A stretch of DNA of 64,000 nt from Ceratothoa steindachneri. Lineage: Eukaryota > Arthropoda > Malacostraca > Isopoda > Cymothoidae. Location: positions 77,676,313 through 77,740,312 of the forward strand of contig OZ018320.1 of NCBI GenBank assembly GCA_963969495.1. The letters are read 5' to 3'. Below the pieces are notes generated by a model. That model worked only from the letters and a program-made list of their open reading frames with translations, was not told the origin of the DNA and ran no database searches. Of the stretch, positions 53,396 through 64,000 are shown piece by piece. Numbering within the stretch: the stretch's first letter is position 1; the number at the start of each line of letters is the position of its first letter. The position numbers were made by a program, and so were the translations under genes.

Positions 53396-54735
53396 AAATA
53401 CCTAATTTTTAAGAAAGAAATTAAAGAGTACCCAAATATCTTTAGACTCGTAAGCTTAAAATCTATAGTTTGTAAAATTCTTGAGAAGGTAGTGAAAAGG
53501 GGTATTTTTGATCATCAAGAAAGTGGTAGTTTAATAAATGATGCTCGGCATGGGCTTAAATGTGGTAGATCATTTTTAACAAACTTACTGAAATTTATTG
53601 ATTACGTAACTGAACAATTAGATAGGGAGGGAATGTTGATTAATTTAATTAGATTCTCGCAAAGCTTTTGATAAGGTTTCACATAAGAGACTAGTTTACA
53701 AATTAAAAGTGAATGGTATATGTGGGAAAGTTTAGATTGGGATAGTTGAATGGCTGAAAGACAAGAAAAAGAGGATGGTACTGAATAGGGTGAGATCCTA
53801 ATCGAGGAATGTTATTAGTGACCTACCTCACTACCTCCGTTCTAGGCCCTTTATTATTCATAGTTTATATAAATGATCTTGTGGAGGCTGTAAATAGCAA
53901 AGTATCAATTTTTGCTGATGGTACTAAAACTGCAGCTGTAGTCAAAGAATTTGATGGTAGCTTTAAAGTGCAGAGCGACTTAAATAAGTTATTAGCTTGT
54001 GCTAAGAAGTGGCAGATGACTTTTAACCTTAAAAAAATGCAAAGTTCTTAACATGAGAAGGAATAATAGGGAATTTAGCTATGGAATGGACGGGCATTGG
54101 CTGAATTCAGTTGAAGATGAGAAGGACTTAGGCATAGTAGTGGAAAGGTCACTGAAGTTTTCAAAACAGTGTATTGAGGCAAAAAATAGAGCAACTAGGG
54201 TGCCAGGATACATTAACAGGAATGTTAGCTACAAGAGTAAAGAGGTTATCCTTAAACTCTATAACTCGTATGTTAGGCCACATTTAGAGTACTGTATACA
54301 AGCATGGTCACCACATTTTAGACATGACATCGACCTGCTAGAGTCAGTACAAAAGAGGGCGACAAAAATAATACCTTCCCTGAAGCACCTTGAATATCAA
54401 GATAGACTGAGGGTACTAAATCTGTTCTCATTTGAGAGATGTGTGAGGGGAGATATGATTGAGCTTTTTAAAATCTTTTCTGGGATTGATAAGTTGGATT
54501 TTAGTAAGTTATTTGAGTTGGAAGGTAGTGATAGGACTAGGGGCCACCACTTGAAAATTAAAAAAACAAAACAGAGGTGTCGGTTGGATGTGAGGAAGTA
54601 TTTTTTAACCAACAGAGTGGTAGATTACTGGAATGGTGCATCACTGTAGATAATAAGCAGTCCAAACCTAGATGTTGTCAAGAGCAGATTAGATGAGTGT
54701 ATGGGGAGTATAGGTTATCATGTTTTTTAAGTTGT
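53396..54735 (+). pseudogene. CR1 LINE copy, RT only
   Basis: A decayed N-terminal RT (53396-53800) is followed by open stretches 53809-54051 (TSVLGPLLFIVYINDLVEAV, VSIFADGTKTAAVVK) and 54053-54649 (GLNSVEDEKDLGIVVERSL-like, INRNVSYKSKEVILKLYNS, HFRHDIDLLESVQKRATKI, YFLTNRVVDYWNG). The catalytic motif reads FADG, with the second Asp changed to Gly. The last frame is long and clean. The 3' UTR continues to about 54735. Confidence 0.88.
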
Positions 54736-55179
54736 ATTGGGATCAACTTACATATTGTAACATCCATTAGTGTATATATTATATTATTGCTAAGTGTATT
54801 GCATGATTTAGTTTTCTGGCAAGGGTGGTAAAATACAAATATATGAATTGTTTTAGATTCAACTTTTCTAAAAGGGATATTCTCAGCAAAATGCACAAAA
54901 TCATGAAAGACAGCTAAACCAAAACCAACTTAACTACAACCATCAATCAGTTTACAACCTAAACCAAAGCAGCCGGCTGGTAGCACTGACCTGCGATACA
55001 GCAACAGCAGACGACGACTGACTGCCCTATCGGAAATCGCAACAGTCTGCACCCTCCTTCAGTTGCCAGAACAAAGAAATGCAGACCAACAAAAGACCGC
55101 CCCTACAGTTCTATATAATCACTAAAAATGGTGGGTTAGAGATTAAGGGTCAGGAGCAGTCACATAACACCTCCTCCCT
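54736..55179. other. No clear feature
   Basis: Flank of the CR1 copy, then sequence with GTAGCACTGACCTG and CGACGACTGACTGCC words related to the tandem units at 55180-55500. I see no ORF. Confidence 0.35.
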
Positions 55180-55500
55180 CTATGAAGCATGACATGACAC
55201 TGCCAGAACAGTCGACGACTGGCTGCCATTACAGTAAACCACGATGATGATGCTTTTTTAAGCAGTAGCTGCATGATTTATCAGCCGCGGAACATCTGCG
55301 TCTACGAAGCATGTCATGACACTGCCAGAATAGTCGACGACTCGCTGCCATTACAGCAAGTTGATGGTGAATCATGCAGTAGCTGCATGATTTAGCAGCC
55401 ACGGAACATATCCTCCCCCTACGAAGCATGACATAACATTACCAGAATAGTCGACGACTGGCTGCCATTACAGCAAGTCATGATGGTGATTTCCTTTTTA
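55180..55500. repeat. Tandem repeat, three ~125-bp units
   Basis: Each unit contains TACGAAGCATGACATGACA, then CCAGAATAGTCGACGACTGG, CTGCCATTACAGCAAG, and AGCAGTAGCTGCATGATTTA. Unit starts fall near 55180, 55300 and 55420. A diverged partial unit precedes at 54990-55030. Confidence 0.8.
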
Positions 55501-55564
55501 AGCCATAATGGTGATTACTTTTTGAGCAGTTCAAACACAAATTTGTAGATGTAATTTATGGTTG

Positions 55565-55637
55565 TTTGTATAGACTCGTATGACCTCTGATAGGGCCGTG
55601 TGGCTTTTGTCATCCGTTGAATTATGTTATATGTTAT
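55565..55637 (+). mobile_element. Isolated CR1 3' tail, plus orientation
   Basis: Contains ATGACCTCTGATAGGGCC, GTGTGGCTTTTGTCATCC and ATTATGTTATATGTTATG, the CR1 3' end without ORF2. Confidence 0.7.
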
Positions 55638-55916
55638 GCTAAGCTATCTAATTCCCCTATGACGTCACATCGTGTGATGTGAACCGGCTAATCAGAGCGC
55701 AAGATTTAGATGCTCAAAAAAACACAACCAGCCTTTTCATTTAAACGAATCTGGTGTATCCCCTGCCTTCATTGAAACAATTCCCCCTTTGTATTACTAT
55801 ATTCGTGATCCTATACTAATTTATTTTACTTACGTCCTATCTATTTTACTTCCTATTTTACTTATATCCTATTTAATATACATCTTATATTGATTTAATT
55901 AGCATCCTATCCTGTA

Positions 55917-57224
55917 CAGGGTGACCAAAAAGAACGGGCTCCAACTTTCGAGGGGCCTCATTTCTTAATTTTCTGCAAGGAATGAATGAAACTTTGGTGA
56001 TAACTAGTTTATTGTGTTTAAAAACATAATATCAAAACATGAGAGTCTTTGAACTTTTCTTCTTTATTCTAGAGCACGTGTTCGAGATGAACTCCATTTA
56101 GCTCTGTGCATTTCTTGAGGGGCAGCACAAAGTTGTCCATGTCGTCCTTACAAACCGACCGACTAATGGCTCTGATCTCCTCCCTGATGGCTTTCTTGAG
56201 TTCTGTGATGGCCCTGGGTCTCCCTGCTTACACTCTGTCTTTAAGGTAGCCCCAGATAAAGAAATCGGGGGGGCTGTGAGGTACCCACTCAAAATTTCGG
56301 GACAGGTTTGAGGTGTGAGAGCTTGCTCCATCTTACTAGAACCAGAAATTTCCCATAAGCGACGGGAACAGGTTTGTAGCTCCCTCTTGAAGGTTTGGAG
56401 GACCTCACATACCGCTCTTTGGTGACTGTCACTGTCGCGCCAGATTCCTCGAAGAAGGATAGTCCAATGATGCATCTGGGTGAGATTGCAGTCCATACCG
56501 TGGACTTAGGAGAGTGTAGGGGCTTGGTGGCTACCTCATTTGGTTTGGAGGTCCTCCAGAAGACATTTGTCTTAGAGTTTACTTTTCCTTCAAGATGGAA
56601 GTGAGCTTCATCTGAGGTCCAAAGGAGGTTAAGGAAAGTTGGGGGTCTTCTGAATTTTCTCCAGTATCTTGACTTCCATAGCCTTTCTCTGTTCCTTGCC
56701 TGAGGCTGTAAAGGTCTGCTTCGTCTGTATTCTGTATGGGTAGGCCTGTACATCCATTACTAGCACTCTCTTACAAGTCTCACAGGATATATCGATGGAC
56801 TGACTTCGCTTGCGCACAGAGCGTTTTGGACTCTGCTGAACTGACTCTCTCACGATCTCGACCAGCTCAGTTGTACGCTTCCTGAGGCGTTCTGAATGGC
56901 GGGGACGGTTGTCACTAGCTGAATTGAGGTTCTCCACTGTCCCATATTTCTCGAAGTGGTCCACCTAGTCCTGAATTATGCTCTTGGAAGGGGCTTTTTC
57001 ACATTCGAACTGATGCACGAAAGTGTCCTGCACTTTCTTCAACGAGCCTGTCTTGTAGTAATGTTTGACGCAGTATATTCTTTGATGAAGCTCCCATTGA
57101 GATATAATTGTATTCACAGGCATTCGTTCTGTCATTTCCTGAAAGTAAGGGTGATTAGTGAACGAATGAAGGATATATTACAAAAAGTGTGTGCAAGCCC
57201 GTTTTTTTTGGGGGGGGGGCACTG
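55917..57224 (-). mobile_element. IS630/Tc1/mariner element with DUF4817-type transposase
   Basis: Inverted termini CAGGGTGACCAAAAAGAACG (left) and, inward from the right, CAGTGCCCCCCCCCCAAAAA with AACGGGCT. TA on both sides (55915-55916, 57225-57226). 1308 bp, near the full length of the superfamily. It lies at the start of the repeat copy at 57225. Confidence 0.9.
56053..57147 (-). pseudogene. Transposase of the 55917 element
   Basis: From 57147: MTERMPVNTIISQWELHQRI, HYYKTGSLKKVQDTF, stop, VDHFEKYGTVENLNS (helix-turn-helix, DUF4817-like), then WTSDEAHFHLEGKVNSKTN (first Asp) and AISPRCIIGLSFFEESGAT. The second catalytic block reads FWF-stop-stop-DGASSHTSN, TAG TAA replacing a pair normally read as glutamines, with the Asp itself kept. 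A ~25-residue deletion follows, then PPDFFIWGYLKDRV (third Asp). It ends at ELNGVHLEHVL. Not functional. Confidence 0.82.
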
Positions 57225-58080
57225 TATAGCAATGCCTCTGGTCATTCCTATAATAAAAACCTCCTGGGAATTTATATATATATATATATATATATATATC
57301 AATTATTATGTAAAATTCATATTATGCAATACTTTCTTTAACTTTGTCAATTTAATCGTTCAATTATTTTACTTAACTTTTGTCAATTAAATCATATTTA
57401 TGTACAACTTAATAATTAATTAATTCATTTATTTTACTTGTCAATTCATTTAACGTACTACTGTTTCAAACATCATCTCTTAAAATTTCCCACACAAACA
57501 AACAAACACACGCTTTCAGCTCGACCAAATAGCACACTATTCTTTCCCATTCGACTCATGCCACTCTCCGTATAAAGGTTGGTAATCATTCCTTCTACAA
57601 TTAGTCATTTACCTCCAAACAAATCGTACTTATTTTAATTCCACTTTCTCTCACAATTCTTTGAAACGATCATACGAGAGTAGGTCCTAATTATATTTAC
57701 TTCTCATATTGCAGCCCCTAATTCACAGTCCATCATAGTTACCATATTATTCCACCATATTATTTCATATTTATTTCACGTACTTCAATTCTCTTCGCAT
57801 CTTGTTACTGTAAATCATATTTTACCATATCTTACATCGTATACCTAATTTACTTATCTCATTGTACATTCGTTGATTCTATGAATAGATTTATATTTGT
57901 TGAATTGTTTTTCTCAAAACCCAGTTCATTATTTCAAAATTTATTTCGCTTTCGTCTTAGGCCTAAAAACTATCAGCCGACAACTTCGATCAAACAAATT
58001 TATGGTTATGGTTTTCGAAACACTATTTAGGCTGATTTATTAACGGAAAATAAATCCCATGAATAACCGTATACTATAAC
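57225..58080 (+). repeat. Unclassified repeat, second long copy
   Basis: Starts TATAGCAATGCCTCTGGTC and ATTCCTATAATAAAAAC. It contains a short (AT)n at 57272-57299 at the same place as in 33625-33947. It ends with TTAGGCCTAAAAACTATCAG, CAAATTTATGGTTATGG and CTATTTAGGCTGATTTATTA, as in 20755-20840. TTAGGCCTAA and the later TTTAGGCTGA form inverted words. No ORF. Confidence 0.7.
57272..57299. repeat. Short (AT)n at a conserved position
   Basis: About 28 bp of alternating A/T inside the repeat copy, corresponding to 33682-33834. Confidence 0.95.
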
Positions 58081-59588
58081 TGTATTAGTCACACTCCATA
58101 ATTATTTCCATTCATTGTTGCCTAATTAATTACCCGTGAAATATTCTCCATTGCCCAAATTTATGTATATAGTATTTCACAAAATGATATGAATGAAAAT
58201 TCCTATACGACTTATATATGTATATGTCGTAGTATAGGTACCTATATACCATACATATATCTATTATATTTGATTTTAGAGTGCGCGGGGTTTCCTTTTT
58301 AATACCTTTGGGTCGGTCGGGTCCGATTACGAGGTCAGATTCTCGTAAGGGAGGGCTAGTTCAATAGAGCTACTTCGATTCTCAGTATTGGCTGAGTGTT
58401 TAAGTCTTACTTGGTTACAGGGCTATTACACGGCTATGATGAGCTCAAAGGTTGAAAGTAAAGGAGTCGACAAAAATAAGCTTTAATACATATTAATAAC
58501 TTAGGTTAAATGGTAGAACAATAAAAGACATATAATAATACAAATAGTTACAGTGGTCAACGGGCTAGTAATAAGATTAGGTATTTAAAATGCAATAAAA
58601 ATGGGTAGGCGGAAAGGAATTAAAGTTAGACTTTACACGAGGACATAGTAAGCACACAATGAAAGGGGGGCGGAGGGGACAGTAGGCGGCAATTTTAAAT
58701 TTGGGGAGGTTAAAATATTCGTTACAATACCTTGTACAAAATGGAGGGGGAGAAGATGGTCGTTTCCTGCGAAGTGGGGATAGAGGTTGAATCACTTCGA
58801 CGGTGTCCAGGGTCAACTTGCTCGGAGTTGAAGTATTCCTTTGAGATGACGGGGGGGAGGGAAAGGAGACCCTATTAGAGTCGAGGCTGTGAATTATTCC
58901 GGTGGAATTCCTTCGAAGAAAACGAAGGGTAAGTTTCTCTGAGACGTCAAACGAGGTGTTTGGACAACTATGCGTAGTTAAGGGGGTATTACGTAAAGAT
59001 CAATCTTCACTGAAGCCTTTTGGGACAAGACTTGGGTTCTTCTTTGGAAATGGAGACGTTGCACTGAGTCAGGCGGGTATTCTTACGGGGAGAGGATTCT
59101 TGACTAATCCAGGGTGGATATTAGTTTTATCTAAGGAGGGATATTCGGTTTTATCCCGCAAATTTCCTGGCCTTCCGCGTATGACAACCCGAATCGTGGA
59201 GGAGTAAGCTAGCTTGCTCCCGTGAGCTTTTCTCGCACAAATATCCATGATTCCTGGCGACACGAGTAAATTTGTACGCCTGGAGTGAGGGAGCTTACCC
59301 TATAGAAGGGAGGGGAGACTATCGTCTATCGATTGAGTAGTGCGACCGCGGCTTTGGCTGTCGTTTACCTCAGGCGATCTCAGCCTGGCTGGAAGGGGGG
59401 GGGGAGGATGCGGGGAAAACTCCTTGTTTAAATACTTGGATTGATAAGGGCTGCATTCCAACAGCTCGCTCCTGTTGTTTCTCACACTTTTGAGTTTGGA
59501 AAATTGCTTCTAAGCGACAACGAGGTCCATCACGTGGAGGCAATGCATAAAATCAACGTTATTTTTCCCATCACATGCTTGTTCCCTC

Positions 59589-59591
<3 letters not shown>
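58081..59591. other. Unrecognised, more GC-rich sequence
   Basis: Contains purine-rich stretches (58600-58760, 58840-58880) and a 101-codon plus-strand frame (58902-59207, MEFLRRKRRVSFSETSNE) that resembles nothing I know. Words such as AAGCTTTAATACATA near 58482 and TTACGAGGTCAGATTCTCG near 58325 could belong to an LTR, and a loosely similar layout occurs at 61030-62130. No firm call. Confidence 0.3.

Positions 59592-59638
<47 letters not shown>
59592..59638. repeat. (AT)n microsatellite
   Basis: About 47 bp of alternating A/T. Confidence 0.98.
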
Positions 59639-59643
<5 letters not shown>

Positions 59644-59877
59644 TCGTATATGAAAATTGCAACAATATAACTAATAGTATTGCTATAAGTAAAAAAAAAG
59701 TCACTGAAAAATTTGCTCGCCGAATCAAGAAAACGTGCGATACTTGTGCGTACCAAATTCGAAGCCTGCATGCTTGGGCTATTATGCTATAATTAGCCTC
59801 GGGGTTTTCTTTCTCTCTCATATAGTTATCATTTAAACTTTAAAACTATACGTTGTGTTATTCTATTCACTATCACA

Positions 59878-60900
59878 ATGGTGTTAAGTTTAAATGATAA
59901 AATTATAATAGAAGCATGTTTTAAAAAAAAATATCGGAATGCAAATGAATTTGGGGGTAATTTCCAAACATAAATTGGACTCGTAGAAATGTTTAGAAAT
60001 TAATTAAAAATATTTTAAACTACTGTTTTAATAGCTCGAAAAAAAAGGTAGTGGCGTCCATAATAAAACTGCTAAAACGGGGAATAAAATGATTGAAGTA
60101 GAAAAACTTGTTTTATCTCAGGAGGAAAAGCCCGGAACAGATTTTAAAACGACAAAAATGAAAAGTTTATAAAAGAATGCGCATTTCCCATCGTGATATT
60201 AATGTAAGACAATGCAAAATGAGACGTTGTAAGTTGCTCTACGATCGCTATTCACCTCCAGCTAAGAGAAATTTTGTGTTTACCGACGAAAAAAAATTAT
60301 TTTGGAAGGGCGAACAAATAGTCAAAATAAGCAGAGTTTATGGCTCAAAGAAAAAGGATATCCATCCATCCTGCCTTTATTATGAAACTTCAAGATTCAG
60401 CACCCCCTCCCCCCCAAAAAAATAAATACCACCAATAACAACAAAAAAAAACAACTAGTTTCTGCGTGAGTGTACTGGAATGGTAAAACGAGGATCCATT
60501 TTATCGATACAGAAAAAATCCAAAGTTAATTCAGAAAATTACATCGAACTACTATCTATTGACCTGTTCCTGATTGCCATCATCTCTATCCAAAAGGAGA
60601 CTTCATTTTCCAGCAGGATGGTGCGCCTTCTCATACTAGCAAAAGAACACAGAAATTTTAGAAGAAAATTGTCCTCATTTTACCAAAATGGATGAATGGC
60701 CTCCTCAATAGCCTGACTGCAACCCTATGGACTATTCCATATGGAATTTCTTCAAGAAAAAGTTTACAGCAATAGAAAAAAATAGTGAATCTGAATTTAA
60801 GGACAAATTCTTCTTGCCTGGGATAACAGAACGCTATCTGATATCAGAAAATGTATTTCTTACTTTAAAACGCGATTAAGGGCTGTATGTGACTGTCGAG
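59878..60900 (+). pseudogene. mariner-like transposase, decayed
   Basis: Plus-strand pieces in changing frames: MVLSLNDKIIIEACFKKKYR with NANEFGGNF (helix-turn-helix region), MRISHRDINVRQCKMRRC with KLLYDRYSPPAKRNFVFTDE (first Asp in FTDEK), GEQ, RVYGSKKKDIHPS, KVNSENYIELLS, GDFIFQQDGAPSHTSKRTQ (second Asp), then EWPPQ-stop-PDCNPMDYSIWNF (third Asp) and FKTRLRAVCDCRG. It is a DDD-type IS630/mariner relative distinct from the other three families here. Terminal repeats were not found. Confidence 0.75.
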
Positions 60901-62542
60901 GTTTAGTGAGTGGGTAATCCCAGTCCCACTTCCTGGACATATATTTTATTACCGCACCGAGGTGAAGCGTATCCATTACACCTACCTTAGCCACTTCTGG
61001 TGAATAACAATAACCCCGGTGCGTACCTTTTGATCAAAACTAAGATGATGATCCCCTGAGTGTGTCCCCCACTCAGTAAAAGCCAACCATGGGTGGGTCG
61101 GTGTAATATTGAGATTTAAGCCTAATGGATTGCTTAATAATTGCCAAAGGATCGTCCAAAATAGTTAAACACACATATACAAAAATAATCTTTAATGTAC
61201 ACGAATTTGAAATATGCAACAGCGTATATAAATATAAATAGAATTAATCTTGCACTGAATAAATGAGTCTACAAAAATGTCGTGGGGATTACTTGAAAAT
61301 TACTCACTGGGATGCTTGCGTCTTAATGACACCCGCCTTCATGAATGGAATAGTATTATTGAATTAAACACTGAATTAAGTAAGCACTTCTAATACTCGA
61401 GGTTACGGGCTCGGGGTGGGAAGTCTAGTTCACAAACAAACTGGTGGAGTTAGGGGAGGGGATAGTTCACTTTAACGATACCTTTGAGTTCATAAGTATG
61501 TTTGAGAATGACGGTGAAGATCTTCTTCTGCTGACGATGATCGCACCTAGGCCGGCCGTCCAAGGTTACCGATTAAGAGGGTAATCCTAGACCGGTGATA
61601 TAATGACCCTATGCCCGTTCACGAAGGTGAGCCAAACGGTGACTCAAATCAGATTTCTTCCTCGAAGTACCTGTCCGATTATTCGGCTCCTGGAGAGGGT
61701 AGCCAAAACCGATTACTTAGCTACGTCTAGGTTAATCCGCAGAGGGAGGTCCTGTGTAACCTCAGAGTCTGAAGGGTGTTGGGGTTGCGAGAAGTTTGGC
61801 ACCTACAAGTACCGTGAAGGCAACAACCAATTTCCCGAGAAGTTACTTCTTTGCAGCGGGCGAACGGTTTCCTTTGTGGATCGGGCTCCACACAAACTTG
61901 GCGTAGGTCCAAGATCTTCTGCCTGAATCCAGGGAGAAGTTTTTCTTTTATTTCCTTCGCGAGCAGAAATCGAGAGAGAGAGAATCGAATTCTCGTAAAA
62001 TCCGTATCGTCTCGCGAAAGACCTTTTTTCATATTTGAGCAGACAGTATGTCTTTCACATCATCGAGCCATCTCGGAGTTTACGGTGGCGTGAAAAGGGG
62101 CGACAGAGAATTCGAGGCGAGAGGTGCATTTAGAGATACGAGAGGGCACGCAGCTTGTTTCGGAGTATTTCTGCATACACTTATGTACGCGGTATTTAGA
62201 CTTCTACAGTGACCAAGAAGGTGGATATTGGACATATTGATCATATATTTCCAAAAGGTAATATTGATTTTGTTTTCTTTAGACATTATCCTTTGAAAGG
62301 AGCAATCGCCAAGCAAAGTTTTGAGTACAACTTTTTTTTTAATTGTAGCAATTGTATTATAGTTAAAGTATTGACATTCTTAAAAGCTGATAAGGAATAT
62401 ATATAAGATGACGTATACGAATTTTCATTTATATCCAATTACATTTTACTGAGTTATTCAAGTTTGGATTTAGTGATGTTTTTAATGGGCCACCCTATAT
62501 TTAAAACTAATTTAAAGGACACACTTACACGTTTAAAATATT
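60901..62542. other. No recognisable coding feature
   Basis: Mixed sequence with a more GC-rich block (61380-62170). Frames such as 61603-61926 have no motif I recognise. AGTGTGTCCCCCACTC and neighbouring CTGAGTG words near 61056-61076 form a small inverted repeat. It could be LTR material. Confidence 0.3.
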
Positions 62543-63238
62543 ATGCGAATCGACGTAAATTGCTTTAAAAGATCCTTGACTCGACGCTATGGATTTCATG
62601 GCGAAGAAAAGAAGGAAACAGATACCGAGAAGATGGCCATCATTCACCAGAAAGTCCCAGCTATCGAGGCTCTTCCCTTGACCAAAGAAGGCAGTTCCAG
62701 CCTACCTGGTGGTCGACGTATCCGTGGTTTAAATTTTCGATTTCGAGCAATGGGGGATAGTGCGTCGCTTGGGTGCTCTTCACCGGAGAATAGGCCGAGA
62801 TTGGATGACAGACTAGGCTCGGAGCCTATGTCCAAGTACAAGAACGCCCTAGAGGTTTTGGCAAACCAAAACCAGCACAGCTACCACATCACTGTCATGA
62901 CCCGAATGGATGCCTTCCTCGATACCGCGAGTAATGCGTTGAAGGCCATCGACGCGATCCTTACCCCAAAGGGGGAGAAACAAATTGAGAGCAACCGTCG
63001 TTTGCTCGTTCTTGGAATAGAGAGCGTTTTCTTCTATGGTTGCAACATGATCTCTCCGAGAACACCGTGGTGACGGCTTTTTGGATGTCTGTTCCCAGCC
63101 GGGCCGTCGAAGGAATCTTCCGAGCCCTGATGGGGTACCGTGCTAATAGAAGCGATGCTGAACTCATTGGGCTTCTCACAACCTCTGGCAAGAAGTGCAC
63201 TCTCATCAGCAAGACAATTCAAGATGAAATAATTTAAT
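62543..63238 (+). pseudogene. DUF4371-type hAT transposase, N-terminal part
   Basis: Plus-strand frame (62543-63073) with YKNALEVLANQNQHSYHITV, then KQIESNRRLLVLGIESVFFY and GCNMISPR, continuing in another frame with GIFRALMGYRANRSDAELIG, SGKKCTLISKTIQDEII. The last phrase (TSKTIQNEII in relatives) and the NRRLL...I...F.G.N block match the copy at 51346-53325. A frameshift lies near 63060-63075. The frame runs into a MITE. Confidence 0.78.
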
Positions 63239-63279
63239 TTTAAGGTGAATGACGACATGAAATTATACTCGTATATATA

Positions 63280-63504
63280 GGGTGGTTCAAAATAAATTTA
63301 CACTTATCTTCCAATGTTTGAGTTTGAAAACATAAACGAGCAATTTATAATCACACATGAAATTCAGGCTTTCAAACAAATAATTCATAAATAAGACACA
63401 TCTTTATTGTTAACACTTTTGTTTATGTTTACACCTTAAACTGTTTGTTTATTGTTTAAAACTCATATTGGAAGATTATAAGCGATAATTTATTTTGGCA
63501 CACC
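63280..63504. mobile_element. mariner-type MITE, 225 bp
   Basis: Inverted termini GGGTGGTTCAAAATAAATT and, inward from the right, GGTGTGCCAAAATAAATT, with an inner shared word ATCTTCCAAT. TA flanks at 63278-63279 and 63505-63506. No ORF. It lies inside the hAT pseudogene. Confidence 0.8.
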
Positions 63505-63599
63505 TAATAATAACCGTATTTTTTTAAGAATGTTCTTATAACTAGAAGATTACGAGGGAGTCAATTTTAATAATCAAAACATCATGTTTTGCAGAGCGG

Positions 63600-63895
63600 C
63601 TGGTGTAACAGAAGCTGGTGTCAACAGTTTCTGGAGTCTTTCCCATCACGATGGACGAAATAACCGACGTTTCAGGGAAATAACAAGTCACTATTTGCGT
63701 CCGTCACTTCAGCGGCGGTCAAATAAGAGAGGACTTCCTTGGCTTTGTTCACACTAGGGACTTGACTGGGAAGGGCCTGGCTCGTCTTCTGCTTTGCACA
63801 GCGAAGAGTGTCGGCTTCGTTATGAGAGGCTGCCATATCCTCTGTTTTTTCGAGGTTAGTGCCATGATAGGCAAGTTTATATCTCTAATTAATCT
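63600..63895 (+). pseudogene. DUF4371-type hAT transposase, catalytic part resumes
   Basis: The plus strand reads VFPITMDEITDVSGK (first catalytic Asp region, DETTD in relatives), stop, VTICVRHFSGGQIREDFLGF, VHTRDLTGKGLARLLLCTAK and CFFEVSAMIGK, as in the corresponding part of 51327-51884. Stops are present. The gene is cut by the MITE and by ~95 bp of flank. Confidence 0.72.
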
Positions 63896-63965
63896 ACACC
63901 GCAGATATACTGCCACCCCAAAATGAAGATTGCCTTAATATCCAATTCGCCGACATTAGCCATCT

Positions 63966-64000
63966 ACAGTGGCGTAGCGTGGTGTGCGGACCGCACAGGG
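63966..64000 (+). other. Possible hAT terminus at the window edge
   Basis: ACAGTGGCGTAGCGTGGTG resembles the CAGTGGCGTA-type terminal repeats common in hAT elements. The rest lies outside the window. Confidence 0.35.

Noticed and set aside
58902..59207. A 101-codon plus-strand frame
   Set aside because: No motif, no homology I recognise, and no supporting gene structure.

Overview
This window looks like a block of metazoan, probably arthropod and possibly crustacean, heterochromatin-like DNA. It is AT-rich, has several long (AT)n microsatellites, and is built almost entirely of transposable elements inserted into one another. I see no convincing host gene, rRNA gene or functional tRNA gene. 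Every recognisable protein belongs to a mobile element, and nearly all are broken. The arthropod call rests on the mix of CR1-like LINEs with an esterase ORF1, Gypsy, Tc1/mariner, hAT and Penelope-like elements. It is an inference without species-level support.

Layout. 0.8-4.1 kb: a CR1-like LINE with an inverted 5' half, carrying a mariner-type MITE and a foreign RNase H scrap. 4.2-5.1 kb: an LTR-like segment with a four-unit tandem array. 5.1-9.0 kb: two more CR1 copies. 9.4-13.0 kb: a scrambled cluster of one unclassified repeat family, with a second CR1 subfamily (CR1-B) inside it. 14.0-28.9 kb: one old CR1 copy split by four later insertions: a Gypsy retrotransposon with 5-bp target-site duplications, an unclassified ~1-kb repeat, a younger nearly full-length CR1, and a solo LTR of a miniature element. 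28.9-33.2 kb: a multi-exon hAT-type transposase pseudogene with a second, internally deleted hAT in an intron. 33.6-34.2 kb: a repeat carrying (AT)n next to a near-perfect 238-bp foldback element. 34.3-39.5 kb: a decayed Gypsy whose integrase half is inverted. 39.6-40.9 kb: ORF1 of another non-LTR element, split by a complete miniature LTR element (TRIM). 41-42.7 kb: a Penelope-like endonuclease end, then an internally deleted mariner between (AT)n tracts. 42.8-49.1 kb: a recent 6.3-kb LTR retrotransposon that lacks the RT core and integrase. 49.1-53.3 kb: a CR1 fragment split by a TG...CA insertion that itself holds a Tc1, then a DUF4371-type hAT. 53.4-57.2 kb: a further CR1 copy, tandem repeats and an IS630/Tc1/mariner element. 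57.2-64 kb: an unclassified repeat, a second mariner-like pseudogene, unrecognised sequence, and another DUF4371 hAT split by a MITE.

The most notable object is the TRIM at 39873-40357. Its two ~187-bp LTRs flank a PBS-like and a PPT-like motif, and the whole is bounded by CACG duplications. Each LTR, and a solo LTR at 25911-26096, contains a tRNA-Leu-like stretch with an A box, a near-consensus B box and a T-run, in other words what looks like a complete RNA polymerase III unit. The architecture resembles that of plant Cassandra TRIMs, which carry a 5S rRNA-like unit in the LTR, but uses a tRNA-like unit instead.
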